Shown: positions 39,600-51,329, counted from the stretch's first letter. The stretch: 64,000 bases of DNA from Micrasema longulum (GCA_022494885.1 JAGVSM010000473.1:105354-169353), one strand, 5' to 3'. Translations and numbers: made by a program. The notes: generated by a model from the letters alone, not told the origin.

Positions 39600-40850
39600 T
39601 ATTTTTCTCTGTACAATCTACTTTCATAATTTTTAAATGTTATAGCTGTGTTTTTTCAAAAAAAGTTAACTCTTTAATCTTTTACTAGATCTTTTAAATT
39701 TTTAAGTAAATAAATGTTGGCGCGTAAAAACATATTTACGACATTGCTGGCAATAGATTTCTCGCAGCTTCAAAAGTTCAACTACTCGATACTATTCGAT
39801 ACTCTTTCTCAAAAAATCGAAAAAATCTGTTCAATTTTGGAGTGCGGAAAACGGAAATACGACACCTCGATGTTGTCGATTTTAGTTAGGATTAATCAGT
39901 CCGACGCGCAGTTGTTCTTTCGCAAAATATTCGGAGAAGCATCTTTGAGGGTATGTAAGAAAAATATATTCAAATATCTAATTATCAAACCGCTCTTCGC
40001 CGAATATCAAGAGTTGTTTTTTGATTATTTTTTTAAAAATAAATTTCTTACAGCATGTTTTGGCCCACCCTATACGCACACACACACACACACACTTGTG
40101 CCCACGTGTGTATTGGATGCATTTCGTTTCTGTGTGGTATCGTATGATCGGTTCGCATTTCTCCGCAAGTTGAAGTTCAGTAGTTGTCAGGCGGCCGCAC
40201 CAGCCGGACGGCATTCCAAATTCAAATATAACCCGGGCCGCTCGCGTTACAGATGTGAAATTGGCGCCAAAGTTCACCGACGCGTTCTAAAATCAAAAAC
40301 ACTTCGAAACCCGATTGAAATAGCCGCGAAACTGTGAAAAAACTAGAATTTAAACTATTCCACTTAAAAACTAGAATTTTTGTCTTAAAGACGGCGTGAA
40401 AGTTTAAATATTGAATTTAAAACTTGTGTTTTGTGCAAATGTTCGGAATTTAACGCAATATGTTAATTTTTTAAATTTGGAACTGGTTTTAAGTTAATTT
40501 CGTTCGAAGTTCGATTTTTAAATCACCGAAATCATAATTTGGAACAAACTGGTAAATACTAACTGTTAAACTAAATGTTATTAAATATTTGTATGTAACC
40601 ACTTACCAACCTTTCCGTGTCTACCGGATTCGTATTAAGACGTACCCGTCTCTTCGTCAGGGCACCAATCAAACTAACATGCAAAACCCACTATACACCT
40701 TCACCATAGTTGTTGCACAAAAATATAAAACCAACACGACATGCATTTTAGTAGGCAACCCTCACATGCACTGATTAGATAATGCAAATATTTTATGTTG
40801 TGGGAGAAACAGTAGAAAAATGAGGGAGAAAGGAATATATAATCACCATC
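39600..40850. other. Unassigned; longest single ORF of the window and a CA microsatellite
   Basis: An open frame of 207 codons (39714-40337, + strand) crosses a (CA)n run at 40076-40094. The second half (40180-40330) is GC-richer with CpGs. No recognised domain, no signal peptide, no repeat copy. Could be a promoter/first-exon region or chance. Confidence 0.25.
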
Positions 40851-40854
40851 ATTC

Positions 40855-41095
40855 CCTCTCCGCACTTAATGATGCATAGGGCACTGCATTGGTTCACCAA
40901 TCGCATCGTATCTTGATATTTTTTGTTACATTAAGGTATGGTAGATGATCAGTCTTACGCTCCAGGTACCAGTCCGGGGACAAATACATATTCTAGTGTA
41001 AAAACACCCTTTTAAATAAATATTCAAAATCGAACCCGAGAACTCTTGCATGGCAAACGCGCTGACCACTACACCAAGTGGCCGGCAAACTCAAT
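40855..41095 (-). mobile_element. tRNA-derived SINE (family S2), full length
   Basis: ATCATTCCCTCTCCGCACTT, GCATAGGGCACTGCATTGGT, GATCAGTCTTACGCTCCAGG TACCAGTCCGGGGAC; tRNA head in reverse at 41030-41090 (AACGCGCTGACCACTACACC). Confidence 0.8.
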
Positions 41096-41129
41096 AATTC
41101 TGCTTTCCGCGACTAGAGGTGCTTAGGGC

Positions 41130-41345
41130 ACTGCATTTGTGAATCGAATGAGGCGTAACGTAGACAAAGTCAAAAAACCATCACGCCGTTCCTCGTAGAA
41201 GTAGGAAGAGATGATACAACGCCGCTTAAATGTGTCTTTGAATAATACCTAGCTTCCTTTACAATCAAACGTCTTCTCATGTACGAACGCCGATTATACC
41301 GACTTTTAACATAATATATCCATTATCAATATTTTATTTATTTAT
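41130..41345 (-). pseudogene. LINE A 3' end
   Basis: ACCATCACGCCGTTCCTCGT AGAAGTAGG and CTTCTCATGTACGAACGCCG ATTATACCGACTTTTAAC correspond to the reverse of the [11 protein letters not shown]...AYPYGE terminus of LINE A. Confidence 0.55.
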
Positions 41346-41399
41346 TTATTTGACAATTGTAGTCCGCATTACTTTGTAGGATTCATTTGTCCATAATCG

Positions 41400-41815
41400 A
41401 TGACACACACGTGCTAAAACGTTTCACCTGAAGAAAGCAATGTCATCATTTTCCATAGAATCCAATACAACACATTATGCAACTCAAACAGTATTGCACA
41501 TAAAATCGGGAGCATCGTTCTGCAGCACATTCACATCGTCCCTACCATAAAGAAATGAACTACAAAGGAACGTTGCCTATAAAGAGACCACAGAACGCAG
41601 TCAACGTCAGTCAGCCAAACAAGAGCAGTTCAGTTCGGTCAGTCTAGTTCAGTTCCAGCATGTAGTTCAAGTGCAGTCTCAGTCCCTTCAGCCCATCACC
41701 GCCGCAACAATCGTCCAACACAATTTACTACATATTCACCGTGTAATAAATACGCAAACAGCAACCTCGTCTTCTGTTAATCTCTAACTGGGGTAGGAGC
41801 TCCAACCCTAAACTA
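41400..41815 (+). mobile_element. Possible solo LTR
   Basis: Within 300 bases there is a TATA box (CCTATAAAGAG, 41577), an initiator-like zone about 30 bases downstream (CAGTCAACGTCAGTCAGCCA), a non-coding CAGT-rich leader and a poly(A) signal (GTAATAAATACG, 41744) followed by a GT/T-rich stretch. This arrangement is that of an LTR. No internal region, primer-binding site or target duplication could be fixed. Confidence 0.35.
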
Positions 41816-42084
41816 CCAAAATCCGTTGTTCGAAATACCAGTTTCAAATATTTGTGAGCTGCAAGCTTGTTTTAGTACTAAAAAACCGCGACTTGGTTAA
41901 AGATGTAAAATATAGTATATTTTTTTGTATGGAGTAATAAGCTGGAGTAATAGGCTAGTTTCATCATTCACTTAGAACGGGCTGGGCGCTGGGCGCACTT
42001 TTTTTGTATGAAGATGTGGTGGTGATTTATAACCATTATTTTATTTGTTTTCTTATAAACATAGTTGCTATAAAATATTTACAA

Positions 42085-42735
42085 ATTACAACAGGGATGG
42101 AGAATACCTAAATTAAGGGAATATGGAAGTCTAGGCATTTACAGGGCTTATGACCTGTCGTTGGCTGGTTTAATTGGCCACTCTACACACTGTGTAACAT
42201 TCACCGTTTTGCCTATGTTTGAACATCCATATTTCTTCAATTCTTTCATTCGTTAATTTTAGTGAAGTGAAAGAGCTGAAACCTTTATTGCTGTGAAGAG
42301 ATTCATCTGACTGAATTATTTCCCATACTAGGCAACGCCTGAAAACAATTTTTTAATATTTAAACTTCTTCTTGGACCAGTTGGTTTCCTTACAATATTT
42401 GAGTTTGCCCAAATGTTCGTAGACAAAAGACTGGATTTTACCCCCTCGGGAGTCATTATGATTAACAAATTACAACAGGGATGGAGAATACCTTAAATAA
42501 GGGAATATGGAAACATAGGCAGAATGGTGAATGTTACACAGTGTGTAAAGTGGCCACTTAAACCAGCCAATGACAGGTCACTAGCCCTGTAAATACCTAG
42601 ACTTCCATATGCCCTTATTTTAGGTATTCTCCATCCCTGTTGTAATTTGATAATTTTAATGACTCCCGAGGGCGTAAAATCAAGTCTTGTCTACGAACAT
42701 TTGGACAAACTCAAATATTGCTATAAAATATTATT
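42085..42735. repeat. R1 foldback repeat, long palindrome
   Basis: Forward unit 42085-42455 (TTACAACAGGGATGGAGAAT to CCCTCGGGAGTCATTA), a restart, then an inverted unit 42500-42735 (GGCAGAATGGTGAATGTTAC, GTAAATACCTAGACTTCCAT ATGCCC, CTACGAACATTTGGACAAAC). The inverted unit starts mid-element, giving a stem of over 150 bp. Confidence 0.85.
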
Positions 42736-42854
42736 ACGGAAAGTCAAATATAATAGTACGCTGTACATAATCGCTTATTCGGACGATTCGCCCGTGTGAT
42801 GTGTAAAAAAATCACCGTTCGAGTGCCATAATCCTGGGAGAAAATACAGGAATA

Positions 42855-43065
42855 CGTTTATTTATTTGATTAATTGTAGTCTGCATTGCTTTACGAGCTG
42901 TTAAACCCATCACGTAATGCGACGGTAAACATAAGTTAGAAGTTAATGAATAGAAAGCAGATATCCGCAGAAGCCGTATTCAGCAAGCGAATTGCCCTAT
43001 TAATGGGTGAATTCTGACTTGCATTTGTACGGCTTCTGGGTGCGTAAAACAGTGCACGAGATCTC
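42855..43065 (-). pseudogene. LINE B-like C-terminus and tail
   Basis: Minus strand: SRALFYAPRSRTNASQNSPI NRAIRLLNTASADICF, equivalent to [25 protein letters not shown] of LINE B but from a different subfamily. The tail TTTATTTATTTGATTAATTG TAGTCTGCATT is shared with 41336. Confidence 0.65.
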
Positions 43066-43074
43066 GCTCTAGTA

Positions 43075-43520
43075 TAATTATTACTACTAATACTACCATC
43101 ACGCCATTTCCCCGTAGGGGTAGGCAGAGAGAATGGACCGCCACACACGTCTATCCATCCTGGCATACATTCCTAGCTTCTTCCACATTCATACATCTTG
43201 TCATACATGCCCTTCGGTTCTGTCTGCTTTTGACATGACCAGACTTAAGATTTTGGTTTATCTGATCATGCCACGTCTTCCTTGGTCGTCCTCGTCTCAC
43301 GTTGCCGTTCATTTTCGCCATATATACTTGTTTTTACCATTCTTTCGTCGTCCATTCGTTCTGCGTGACCGAACCATCTCAGAGACCCTTTCTTAATCTT
43401 ATCAATTATACTTGACTCAGATTTACACTCTCGCCTGATTTCGTCATTCGCAACCCTGTCATACATTCACTCGGCTTTCATCCTTCCTCTGCCAGTTTCA
43501 TGTTCCACTTCGATACATAA
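43075..43520 (-). pseudogene. LINE A C-terminal fragment
   Basis: Minus strand: MYDRVANDEIRRECKSESSI IDKIKKGSLRWFGHAERMDD ERMVK, then RETRTTKEDV and the SAYPYGEMA-like 3' end at 43085-43130. Confidence 0.8.
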
Positions 43521-43524
43521 GTGT

Positions 43525-43900
43525 TATTATTATCATGGATAACTTTTGTAAAGCCCCATTTTAATAATATAATACCCTAAGGGCGCTTTAAAAAGTGATT
43601 AAATAAAGATATGAATTTGATTTTAACATTTTTAATTTGTAATTTAAGAAAAACAATGTGCTTTGTCACCACATGCTAAGGATTTATTCAGATGATTTAG
43701 GGAGCAAGTGGGTTTTAAGTTTCTTCCGAAACATCACTTCACTCTCACAGTTTCGGACCTCTGCTGGGAGAGCATTCCATGCCGTAGGGCCTGCGACCGC
43801 AAATGCGCGTTCGCCGAATTTAGTGCGCTGTTTGCGTAAAGGTATAATTACTTTTCCTCTCGGCGTAGATGTTGCTGATTGGGAACATAAAAGCTGATCA
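43525..43900 (-). pseudogene. LINE D C-terminus
   Basis: Minus strand: RGKVIIPLRKQRTKFGERAF AVAGPTAWNALPAEVRNCES EVMFRKKLKTHLLPKSSE and stop: the FGERAF..AGP.AWN.LP signature of CR1/L2-like LINE C-termini. The 3' UTR ends with the U1 element (AAGGGCGCTTTAAAAAGTGA). Confidence 0.8.
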
Positions 43901-44714
43901 CTTTCAGAATATTTGGATTTTATTCAGGGTTGCCTGAGAAGTGACGTTCATGGTTTTTTGGGGATTTTTATTGTAATTCATTATTTTTAAATTGTACTTT
44001 CACGCAATTATCAGTGTCGTAATGGAAGCTACAAAAGCTTTGACCTAAAGTGCGGAATTTAAGTTCGAGCGAGTCGGACTCAAATTTTCAACTAAAAATT
44101 TAAAATCTCAAAAGGCTATTCCTTAGTTTCTGAATAACATTAAAAACTGCGCTAGACTCTAAGCTTTTGTAACAAAAATTTCGCCGAAAAAGAGTCAGGC
44201 TCTTGTGTTTGACGAGTGTACAAAATAATATAAAATTGAAACAAAAATGCATAGCAAATAAAAAAATATAAATAAACAATTAAAAGTTGAAAAAATTTAA
44301 CACTTTAATCATTAATATACACAAACACATATCCTTTATATGTATATGTATAAAAAGTTAAAAAAAAATAAAATATTTTGATCGATTATTATACCCAGAT
44401 ATTAAAAAAAAAAACTTTTTTTTTTTTTTTACAATATACATAAGAGGTAAAACAGAGTATTAAAAAATAAAGGATAATTACATAGCAATGAAATACATAT
44501 TAACAGTAAAAATAGTAAACAAAAATCCCACAAAGGCACGGCCTGTTCGTGGGTAGGTTTACAAGAAATGATTATGAATTTTTGCTCCTATAATAAATAG
44601 ACAGTTATAATATTTTTGTGTAACATAAGGAGAAAATAAAATATTCTGTAAAAGATTATATGGTATTTTTTTATTTATAGTAATTAAAAAAGGAAATAAA
44701 AAATATAAATAAAC

Positions 44715-45355
44715 ATTAAAATATTCGACAATATTTTGAGTTTGTCCAAATTTTTGTAGACAAGGAATGGATTCAACTCCCTGGGGAGCTGTTAACATTA
44801 ACATATTACAACAGAGATGAAGAACATTTAAGATAAAATAATATAGAAGTCTAGGCATCTACAGGGCTTATGACCTGTCCTTGGCTGGTTTAAATGGCCA
44901 CTTTACATACTGTGTAACATTCACTATTCTGCCCATATTTGAACATCTACATTTCTTCAATTCTTTTATCTGTTGATGTTTGTGAAGTTAAAGAGCTGTA
45001 ACCTTTATTTATGCGGGTTCTTGTCTACTTAAATTTAGACAAACTCAAAATATTGTTGTTAAATCCACCTAGTCCATGTAGAAGTATAGAAATTTAAAAA
45101 ATAAAATTTTCAAGCATTGCCTAGTATGTAGGTGAAATAATTCAATTAGATGAATCTCACCCGCATAAATAAAGGTTTCAGCTCTTTAACTTCACAAACA
45201 TCAACAGATAAAAGAATTGAAGGAATATACATGTTCAAATATGGGCAGAATGGTGAATGTTACACGGTGTGTAAAGTGGCCACTTAAACCAGCCAATGAC
45301 AGGTCATAAGCCCTGTAGATGCCTAGACTTCTATATTATCTTTCCTTTATATTAT
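44715..45355. repeat. R1 foldback repeat, ~640-bp palindrome
   Basis: Forward unit 44725-45018 (AATATTTTGAGTTTGTCCAA to TTTATTTATGCGGGT) and reverse unit 45003-45355 (AGACAAACTCAAAATATTGT to TAGACTTCTATATTATCTTT). The arms share almost the whole element. Confidence 0.85.
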
Positions 45356-45487
45356 ATTTTATCTTTACTTAGATTTTTCTTTCAGAGTAACACATTAAGA
45401 AGCACAGTTTGTATGGTCCCCGTAGTTTCCGTCACGAGATTTTAGTTCCAAACGATTAGGTCTATTTCAATTGTTTAACTCTTGTGT

Positions 45488-45660
45488 GGCTGTGGTGTCA
45501 CACTAGTCGACACAGGACACAAGATTTGATATATCTCTCTTATTTTTAAAAACCATAAACTAGTATTTTTTGTAATCTTCAAATGGACATTTTCACACCG
45601 GATTTTGAAAGTAAAATTTGTATAATTATGCTGGATGTTAATACAAAAAAAAAAAGCTTT
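45488..45660 (+). repeat. Dispersed repeat (copy at 24960-25135)
   Basis: CTTGTGTGGCTGTGGTGTCA CACTAGTC, AATCTTCAAATGGACATTTT CACACCGG, then ATTATGCTGGATGTTAATAC; also partially at 19805-19870. Confidence 0.55.
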
Positions 45661-46019
45661 GCTACGCGAAGAATGAATGTCCGCTAATTCAACAACACAT
45701 TTTTATAAGAGAGAGCACGAAGACAGAAGTCATAATAAGGAAGACAGAGACGCTGTTCTGTGGCGGGTGTTGGGTAAAACAGATTCAGTCTTCAGTCGGT
45801 TTATGACTGTGATGGGGGACGCACGCGCGCAATATGAGAAGCGTATTTATGATTTTTATTTTATTTTCCTACAACAGGGCAAAATTATATCTTTATTATT
45901 ATTTTTATTTATTTATTTCTTAAGTTAGCTCATATTAAAACTAATATAAACTATTATGTACATTTACATCATCTATATATATTTACATTTCCTTACAGTA
46001 ACTTATACATTTATTTTTA

Positions 46020-46330
46020 AATTATTTTAGACACTTTTCATTCTTCATACATTCAGGCATCTCATCATACATTTTAAACCCTTATACATCAAACAATTTT
46101 GCGACTCAGCTCTTTTCAATAATGGTAGTCTTATTTTATCCTTTTGTCTAGTAGCATATTCATGACAATTTTTGTTTAAGACAACTTTATCCTTAAAATA
46201 TTTTGGTAATTTATCGTGAAAAAGTTTATGTATAAATATCATAAGATAACCATTTTAGTTCATCTCTCATTTTTTTTACATTGCTATATTTATTTTTATT
46301 TGCATAAATTATGGAAAAAGAATTATTAAA
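46020..46330 (-). pseudogene. LINE C-terminal fragment
   Basis: Minus strand: IFIHKLFHDKLPKYFKDKVV LNKNCHEYATRQKDKIRLPL LKRAESQNCLMYKGLK, the terminal domain of a jockey/CR1-like LINE, ending near MMRCLNV with a stop. Confidence 0.7.
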
Positions 46331-46984
46331 CAGTACGCCTCTATTTTTTTATTTTTTTTTAATGCCTGAATTTTAGAGTATTCCGTCTTTTACTAGTGGT
46401 AACACGATGTTACACCACCGCGCGCAAAGGGATTATTTACCACAGTCTTTTAAGAGTTAATGTCAATGCAAGGTAGTGGTTTTTTATGAATTAATTGTCA
46501 AGTAACTTTGATCCAACCCTTCTTTAAAATCAGTAAATGAACAAGACCCACTGTGATTGAGCAAATCGCGCTACCCCCCTCCCCAGGATGCCAGTTTTTC
46601 ATCCCTCACTTTTTACTTTTGCCTTGCTTGTGCCCGCGACCCACTCACGAAGGCTTCGCGACCCACAGGTTGGAAAACACTCAAATAATTATTAGATTCT
46701 TGATTTCGCCATTGGGCCGGCGACCACGGCCGTCGTGTTTTAGGGGTAAAGCGATCTGTGGTCACCGAGTATTATAATTTTTCGTGTGTGATAGTTTGAA
46801 AGTTCGCTATTATAAATAATGATTATAATTATATAATTCGCGCGTACCGACGGAAGTCGGAGTGTTGAAATTGGGACGCGGCTATCAAGTTCATATTATA
46901 AAATCTTGAAGTCATAGTAATTACACTTTAATGTAAAAATGAATGTGGATAAAACCAAATATTTTTGACCTGAAAAATCGTGAA

Positions 46985-47435
46985 GTTAGTGCGCTAATGA
47001 TTATTTTTTTTTTTTTTTTTTATTCATAAATTTTATGAAAAGTACAAGTTTTTGTAAAATTCTAAACATAACTGCTTTTACACATCTAGTAAATTTTATC
47101 ACTGTAACTCTCCAAAAAAAGAGACCAAATCTTGTGCTTGGAGAGTGACTTACACTGTTTTAGTTGTTTATTTATAAGAGTTTATATAATTTTAATACGA
47201 GTACATGAAAAGAAAAAGAAAAACATAGGATATATAAAGAATAAACATAAAACAATAATATATTCATACTAATTAAAATTTTATTGTATACAATTATTGT
47301 TTTGCCCTTGTTTGTCTTTGCTAAATGGTTTTATGTTCTTTTTGTTCAGTTTCTTGCATTTATGTTTCTTCATGTAACTGTTGTAATTGGCTTAGGCCGT
47401 ATGTATATAATGAATAATAAATAAATAAATAAATT
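46985..47435. other. AT-rich LINE tail region
   Basis: A poly(T) run (47006-47028) and reverse LINE UTR, then a + strand UTR ending TGTATATAATGAATAATAAA TAAATAAATAAATT at 47400-47436. No coding region. Confidence 0.45.
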
Positions 47436-47689
47436 ATGTTATTTTTACACGAGTTCAAAAAATTTCTCTAGATTTGATATATTGATATATTATTTTTAAT
47501 ACTTTTTAGTTCATTAGGAAGATTATTATAATTTTTTACACCTTTGAAGACAAAGCTATTTTGACCATGACTTGTGTGGAATTTAGGAATTTTAATATTA
47601 TGTTGGTATCTGAGTGACTTATTCATTTCAAATTCTTTTATTTTTTATATATTTGTATAATAGAATTTATTTTATAAAGAGTGTCTACT

Positions 47690-48230
47690 GTATGAACCTA
47701 TAAATATATTGCAACAGAGAGGGAAAACATTTTTGAGAAGGGAATATGGAAGTCTAGGCATTTACAGGGCTTATGACCTGTCATTGGCTGGTTTAAGTGG
47801 CCACTTTACTGTGTATTTGACTACACCCTTTTATCGATTGTTGCGCGGTATGATCGATAATTCTGAGATTATGATGAGCATTGGTTTGTATGTTCCTGAT
47901 AATTAAAGACAGCGTCAGCATAGCGTGTTTCATATTCCGATTTACAGGACCAACCTGGAAATATGGAAGTCTAGGCATTTACAGGGATTATGACCTGTCA
48001 TTGGCTGGTTTAAGTGGCCACTTTACACACTGTGTAACATTCACCATTCTGCCCATGTTTGAACATCCACATTTCCTCAACTCTTCCATCTGTTGACTTT
48101 TGTAAAGTAAAAGAGCTGAAACCTTTATTACTCAAACATTGTTGAATTAACTACCTGGTAAAATAAGAAGTATGAAAATTGGAAAATTGTTTTCAGGCGT
48201 TGCCTAGTAGGTGATTTGGCTCAGCCGGAT
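47690..48230. repeat. R1 repeat, two units, one interrupted by LINE B
   Basis: First unit runs to GGTTTAAGTGGCCACTTTAC; a LINE B piece follows (GTGTATTTGACTACACC to TTCCGATTTACAGGACCAAC C, 47812-47957), then a second unit from GGAAATATGGAAGTCTAGGC to CTTTATTACTC, then an inverted stub (TTTTCAGGCGTTGCCTAGTA). Confidence 0.75.
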
Positions 48231-48299
48231 GAATCTCACCCACGTGATAACATATATTCAATACGTACATATTATAAAAAATAAAAAAATACACGAAAG

Positions 48300-48640
48300 A
48301 GACTCATGTCAAAGTAGTAGGAGAATCCTGCTCCGGAAAACCCCTTCGGATACATGGAACAGATCAACATCCAGAGCGATGTTGTTCAGCGTAGCGGTAG
48401 CCCTTACAACGGCAGGGTGCTCCTGGTTATCGGAATATAAAACAAACTGTCGTAGGTAATTATCAGGAACATACAAACCAATACTCATCATAATCTCAGG
48501 ATTATCGATCATACCGCGCAACAATCGATAAAAATGTGTAGTCAAATACACATTCCTTCTAGTCTCTAAACTGTTGTAGCCGAGCATACCCTGGAAAAAC
48601 TCGGTCGGGTAGAGCCGAGGATAATACGAATACTGTACGT
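48300..48640 (-). pseudogene. LINE B C-terminus
   Basis: Minus strand: [60 protein letters not shown], then TATLNNIALDVDLFHVSEGV FRSRILLL. The frame is almost intact; it joins a Helitron-like piece at about 48640. Confidence 0.8.
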
Positions 48641-48644
48641 GTGA

Positions 48645-49445
48645 TATCACTGAACCCCTTCTAAACGGCTTAACCGATTTACGTGCGGTTTTCAGAGAAA
48701 TATAGATCTTTGCGCTGTGCGTGTTCGTAGATATTAAAATCTTCAATCTAATATTTAAAAAAATTAACTAAGGAGCATAAATGTTTTATTCATCGATCTA
48801 CCAGGGTTTCATTCAAGGAGAATGCATTTACAAAAAAATGGAAAGATATTACGTATATTTTTTGGGTAATACCGTGTATGTTGCATTTGATCCGACGTTT
48901 CGGCTACCATTGCAGGAGCCATCTTCAGGGAAAACATGTTCATTTTGTTTTCCCTGAAGATGGCTCCTGCAATGGTAGCCGAAACGTCGGATCAAATCCA
49001 ACATACACGGTATTACCCAAAAAAGATACGTAATATTGATAACTGTGACCGTGAAAACCTTCGCACCTATTTAAATGGAAAGATGTTGTTTTTTGTGTAT
49101 AAAAAAGTTTGTGTTTAAATGTTTAGTTAAGTTTATTTATTTTTTGTGGATCTCAATCAGATTCTTTCCTTAAATTCCTTATAATTTCTACCCATTTATT
49201 TCTTTTCACTGGATTTTTAAATTCAATACATTTTTCAAAATCGTATTCCTACCAAAGTAAACCCCTCTGTTAGTGAGAAGACCGGAGTTAGACGTTTGCA
49301 AACCGAATGCCATATTTGAAAAATATTTATTTTATGTTTTGGAATTCAACCATAAACAAGTACCTAGGTACCTATTTATAAATAAAAAATATTTTTCCAA
49401 GGCGAGCCAACGTTTGGGCAGGACAACGTCTGTTGGGTCAGCTAG
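48645..49445 (+). mobile_element. Helitron-like element, 3' end present
   Basis: 5' part with CTTCTAAACGGCTTAACCGA TTTACGTGCGG. 3' part GGGCAGGACAACGTCTGTTG GGTCAGCTAGT: a GC-rich hairpin-forming end followed by CTAG and a T, as expected for Helitrons (CTRR|T). No Rep/helicase coding, so non-autonomous. Contains a nested foldback insertion at 48848-49072. Confidence 0.65.
48848..49072. mobile_element. Foldback insertion with 12-bp target duplication (Penelope-terminus-like)
   Basis: AAATGGAAAGAT at 48836-48847 and again at 49073-49084. Between them, a nearly perfect inverted repeat of about 85 bp per arm (ATTACGTATATTTTTTGGGT ... ACCCAAAAAAGATACGTAAT) and a 3' tail GATAACTGTGACCGTGAAAA CC. 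Arms contain CCCTGAAGATGGCTCCTGCA ATGGTAGCCGAAACGTCGG. Empty sites exist at 18071-18092 and near 19060. Confidence 0.85.
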
Positions 49446-50140
49446 TTGCAATATATATTATGAATGTTTACGTAAAAGTAATTTTTTATTTTTATTTTTG
49501 CTATTATTCAATAATGTACATGATTCCACTTTACATTATGTTGTATCCCAACTCAACACAGGGCCCTTGGCCCCATAAAGTTTGGGATAAGTTTTTTTTT
49601 GTAATATGTATGTATTTGTATCAGTCCAACATCGCTTGCTTCGAAAAATAGCGTGGATGCTTGGACTAGAGAGAAATAATTATTCTTATGCTGAAATAGA
49701 GTCAATGTTCAATATTTCTAGTCTACAAAAACGTAGAACTAATATTGACTCCATACACATGTTCGGCTTACTAAATGGTATAATCGATGTTCCATCATTA
49801 CTGGGACAAGTAAAATTCAATACTCCGACTCGTAGATTGAGAAACAATGAAGTACTGTTCATCGATCAGTGTATAACAAACTATGGCCTTAATTCTCCAA
49901 TGACCCGTCTTTGTCTTATTGTTAACTCGAAACAAGATCATCTGGACTTTTTTGGTTTAAGTTTACAGCGATTTAAACGAGCACTAAATAAATAGTCCAG
50001 ATCTTGTCTCGATGTCCCTTATGTTTGTCAATGCTTCTTTTCTTTTTTTGAATGTTTTAAACTATTCTTTTATTTTAATATTTAAACCTTATAAATTGTA
50101 TACATGGACAATGTCCGTTAATAAATAAATAAATAAATAA
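49446..50140 (+). pseudogene. LINE pieces: UTR, then C-terminal ORF and tail
   Basis: 49510-49600 is a UTR piece also found reversed at 54590. 49606-49995 reads [60 protein letters not shown], to SLQRFKRALNK and stop. The tail GGACAATGTCCGTTAATAAA TAAATAAATAAAT ends at 50140. Confidence 0.75.
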
Positions 50141-50661
50141 ATTTGTATGAATACATAAAAATGAAAAAAAAAATTAATATATTAACATTTCAGTAGAAAT
50201 ATTAATGGCTCTACGCATGGAATATTTTAATTAATTATCTGTAATTCAGTCTCCATATTATATTGAGAAAAGGGTAAATCTGATGCGCCGTAGAGTAAAG
50301 CTCAGTGCGAACTAGATGCAACAAATGTTTTTTTTTCTGATTGAGCAGAAGCTAATAAATAAAATAAAACTGGAAAAGAAAGCCACTGTCGGATATTTTT
50401 CAAATAACTCATCAAGACGAGTTACCAAGAGTCTAATAGCTAACTAATTGTCAAAAGTGTACCGACAGAATGCCCCGAGATCGGAATACAGAATACAGAC
50501 TCGTCCAAGCATCGCATGGGCCAATGGGAAAAACGAGCTATGTCAGAAATCAAAAATTTTAAATATTATTTTCTTAACAATATTCTGTCTATAAAATTAA
50601 CATTTGAAACACTAACTTTGTGGTTATTCATTATAATAAAATAAATATTGATTTATTTATA

Positions 50662-51249
50662 CAGGGTGTTCTTTAAACCCTGTCATATCCGAAACCACGA
50701 TGATCAGTATGAGCAAGAAGACACATTGGCACATTAAAATATTTTTTTAGAACGAATAAAATTTATAAAAATAAAACATCAAAAAGCAAATGGTTGCTTT
50801 CTTCTGCAGGGGTGAAACGAGAAGGGGGAAGAGGGGAGTCTGATACCGCGCTCCCCTCACTTCTCCCCTGCAGAAGTAAGCAACCATTTGCTTTTTTTGA
50901 TATTTAAAAAAAAAAAAAATATTCGTCCTAAAAAAATATTTTAATGTGCGAATATGTCTTCTTGCTCATACAAATCATCGTGGTTTCGGATGTGACAGGG
51001 TTTAAATAACACAATGGTTGCTTACTTCTGCAGGGGTGAAACGAGAAGGGGGAAGAGGAGAGTCTGACACTGCGCCGCGCTCTCCTCACTTCTCCCCTTC
51101 AGAAGTAAGCAACTATTTGTTTTTTTTTTAATATTTCATTTTTAAAAAAAAATCTTTGTTCTAAATATTTTTTTAAATGTGCTAATATGTCTTCTTGCCC
51201 ATACCGATCATCGTGGTTTCGGATGTGACAGGGTTTAAAGAACACCCTG
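50662..51249. mobile_element. Tc1/mariner-like MITE with duplicated right half (588 bp)
   Basis: TA-flanked; ends CAGGGTGTTCTTTAAACCCT G and CAGGGTTTAAAGAACACCCT G. The block from AATGGTTGCTTWCTTCTGCA GGGGTGAAACG to GATGTGACAGGGTTTAAA occurs at about 50790-51008 and again at 51012-51238, so the right half is tandemly duplicated. Confidence 0.8.
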
Positions 51250-51329
51250 TATATACACCCAATGGGATTTTTTAAGGACACATTTATACATAGAAAATTA
51301 TCGTAAAGGAAAGTAGAAAGACATAATGG

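Noticed and set aside
39714..40337. 207-codon ORF, the longest in the window
   Set aside because: Crosses a CA microsatellite, is Lys/Phe-rich from AT-rich DNA in its first half, has no recognisable domain or splice context; kept only as an unassigned region.
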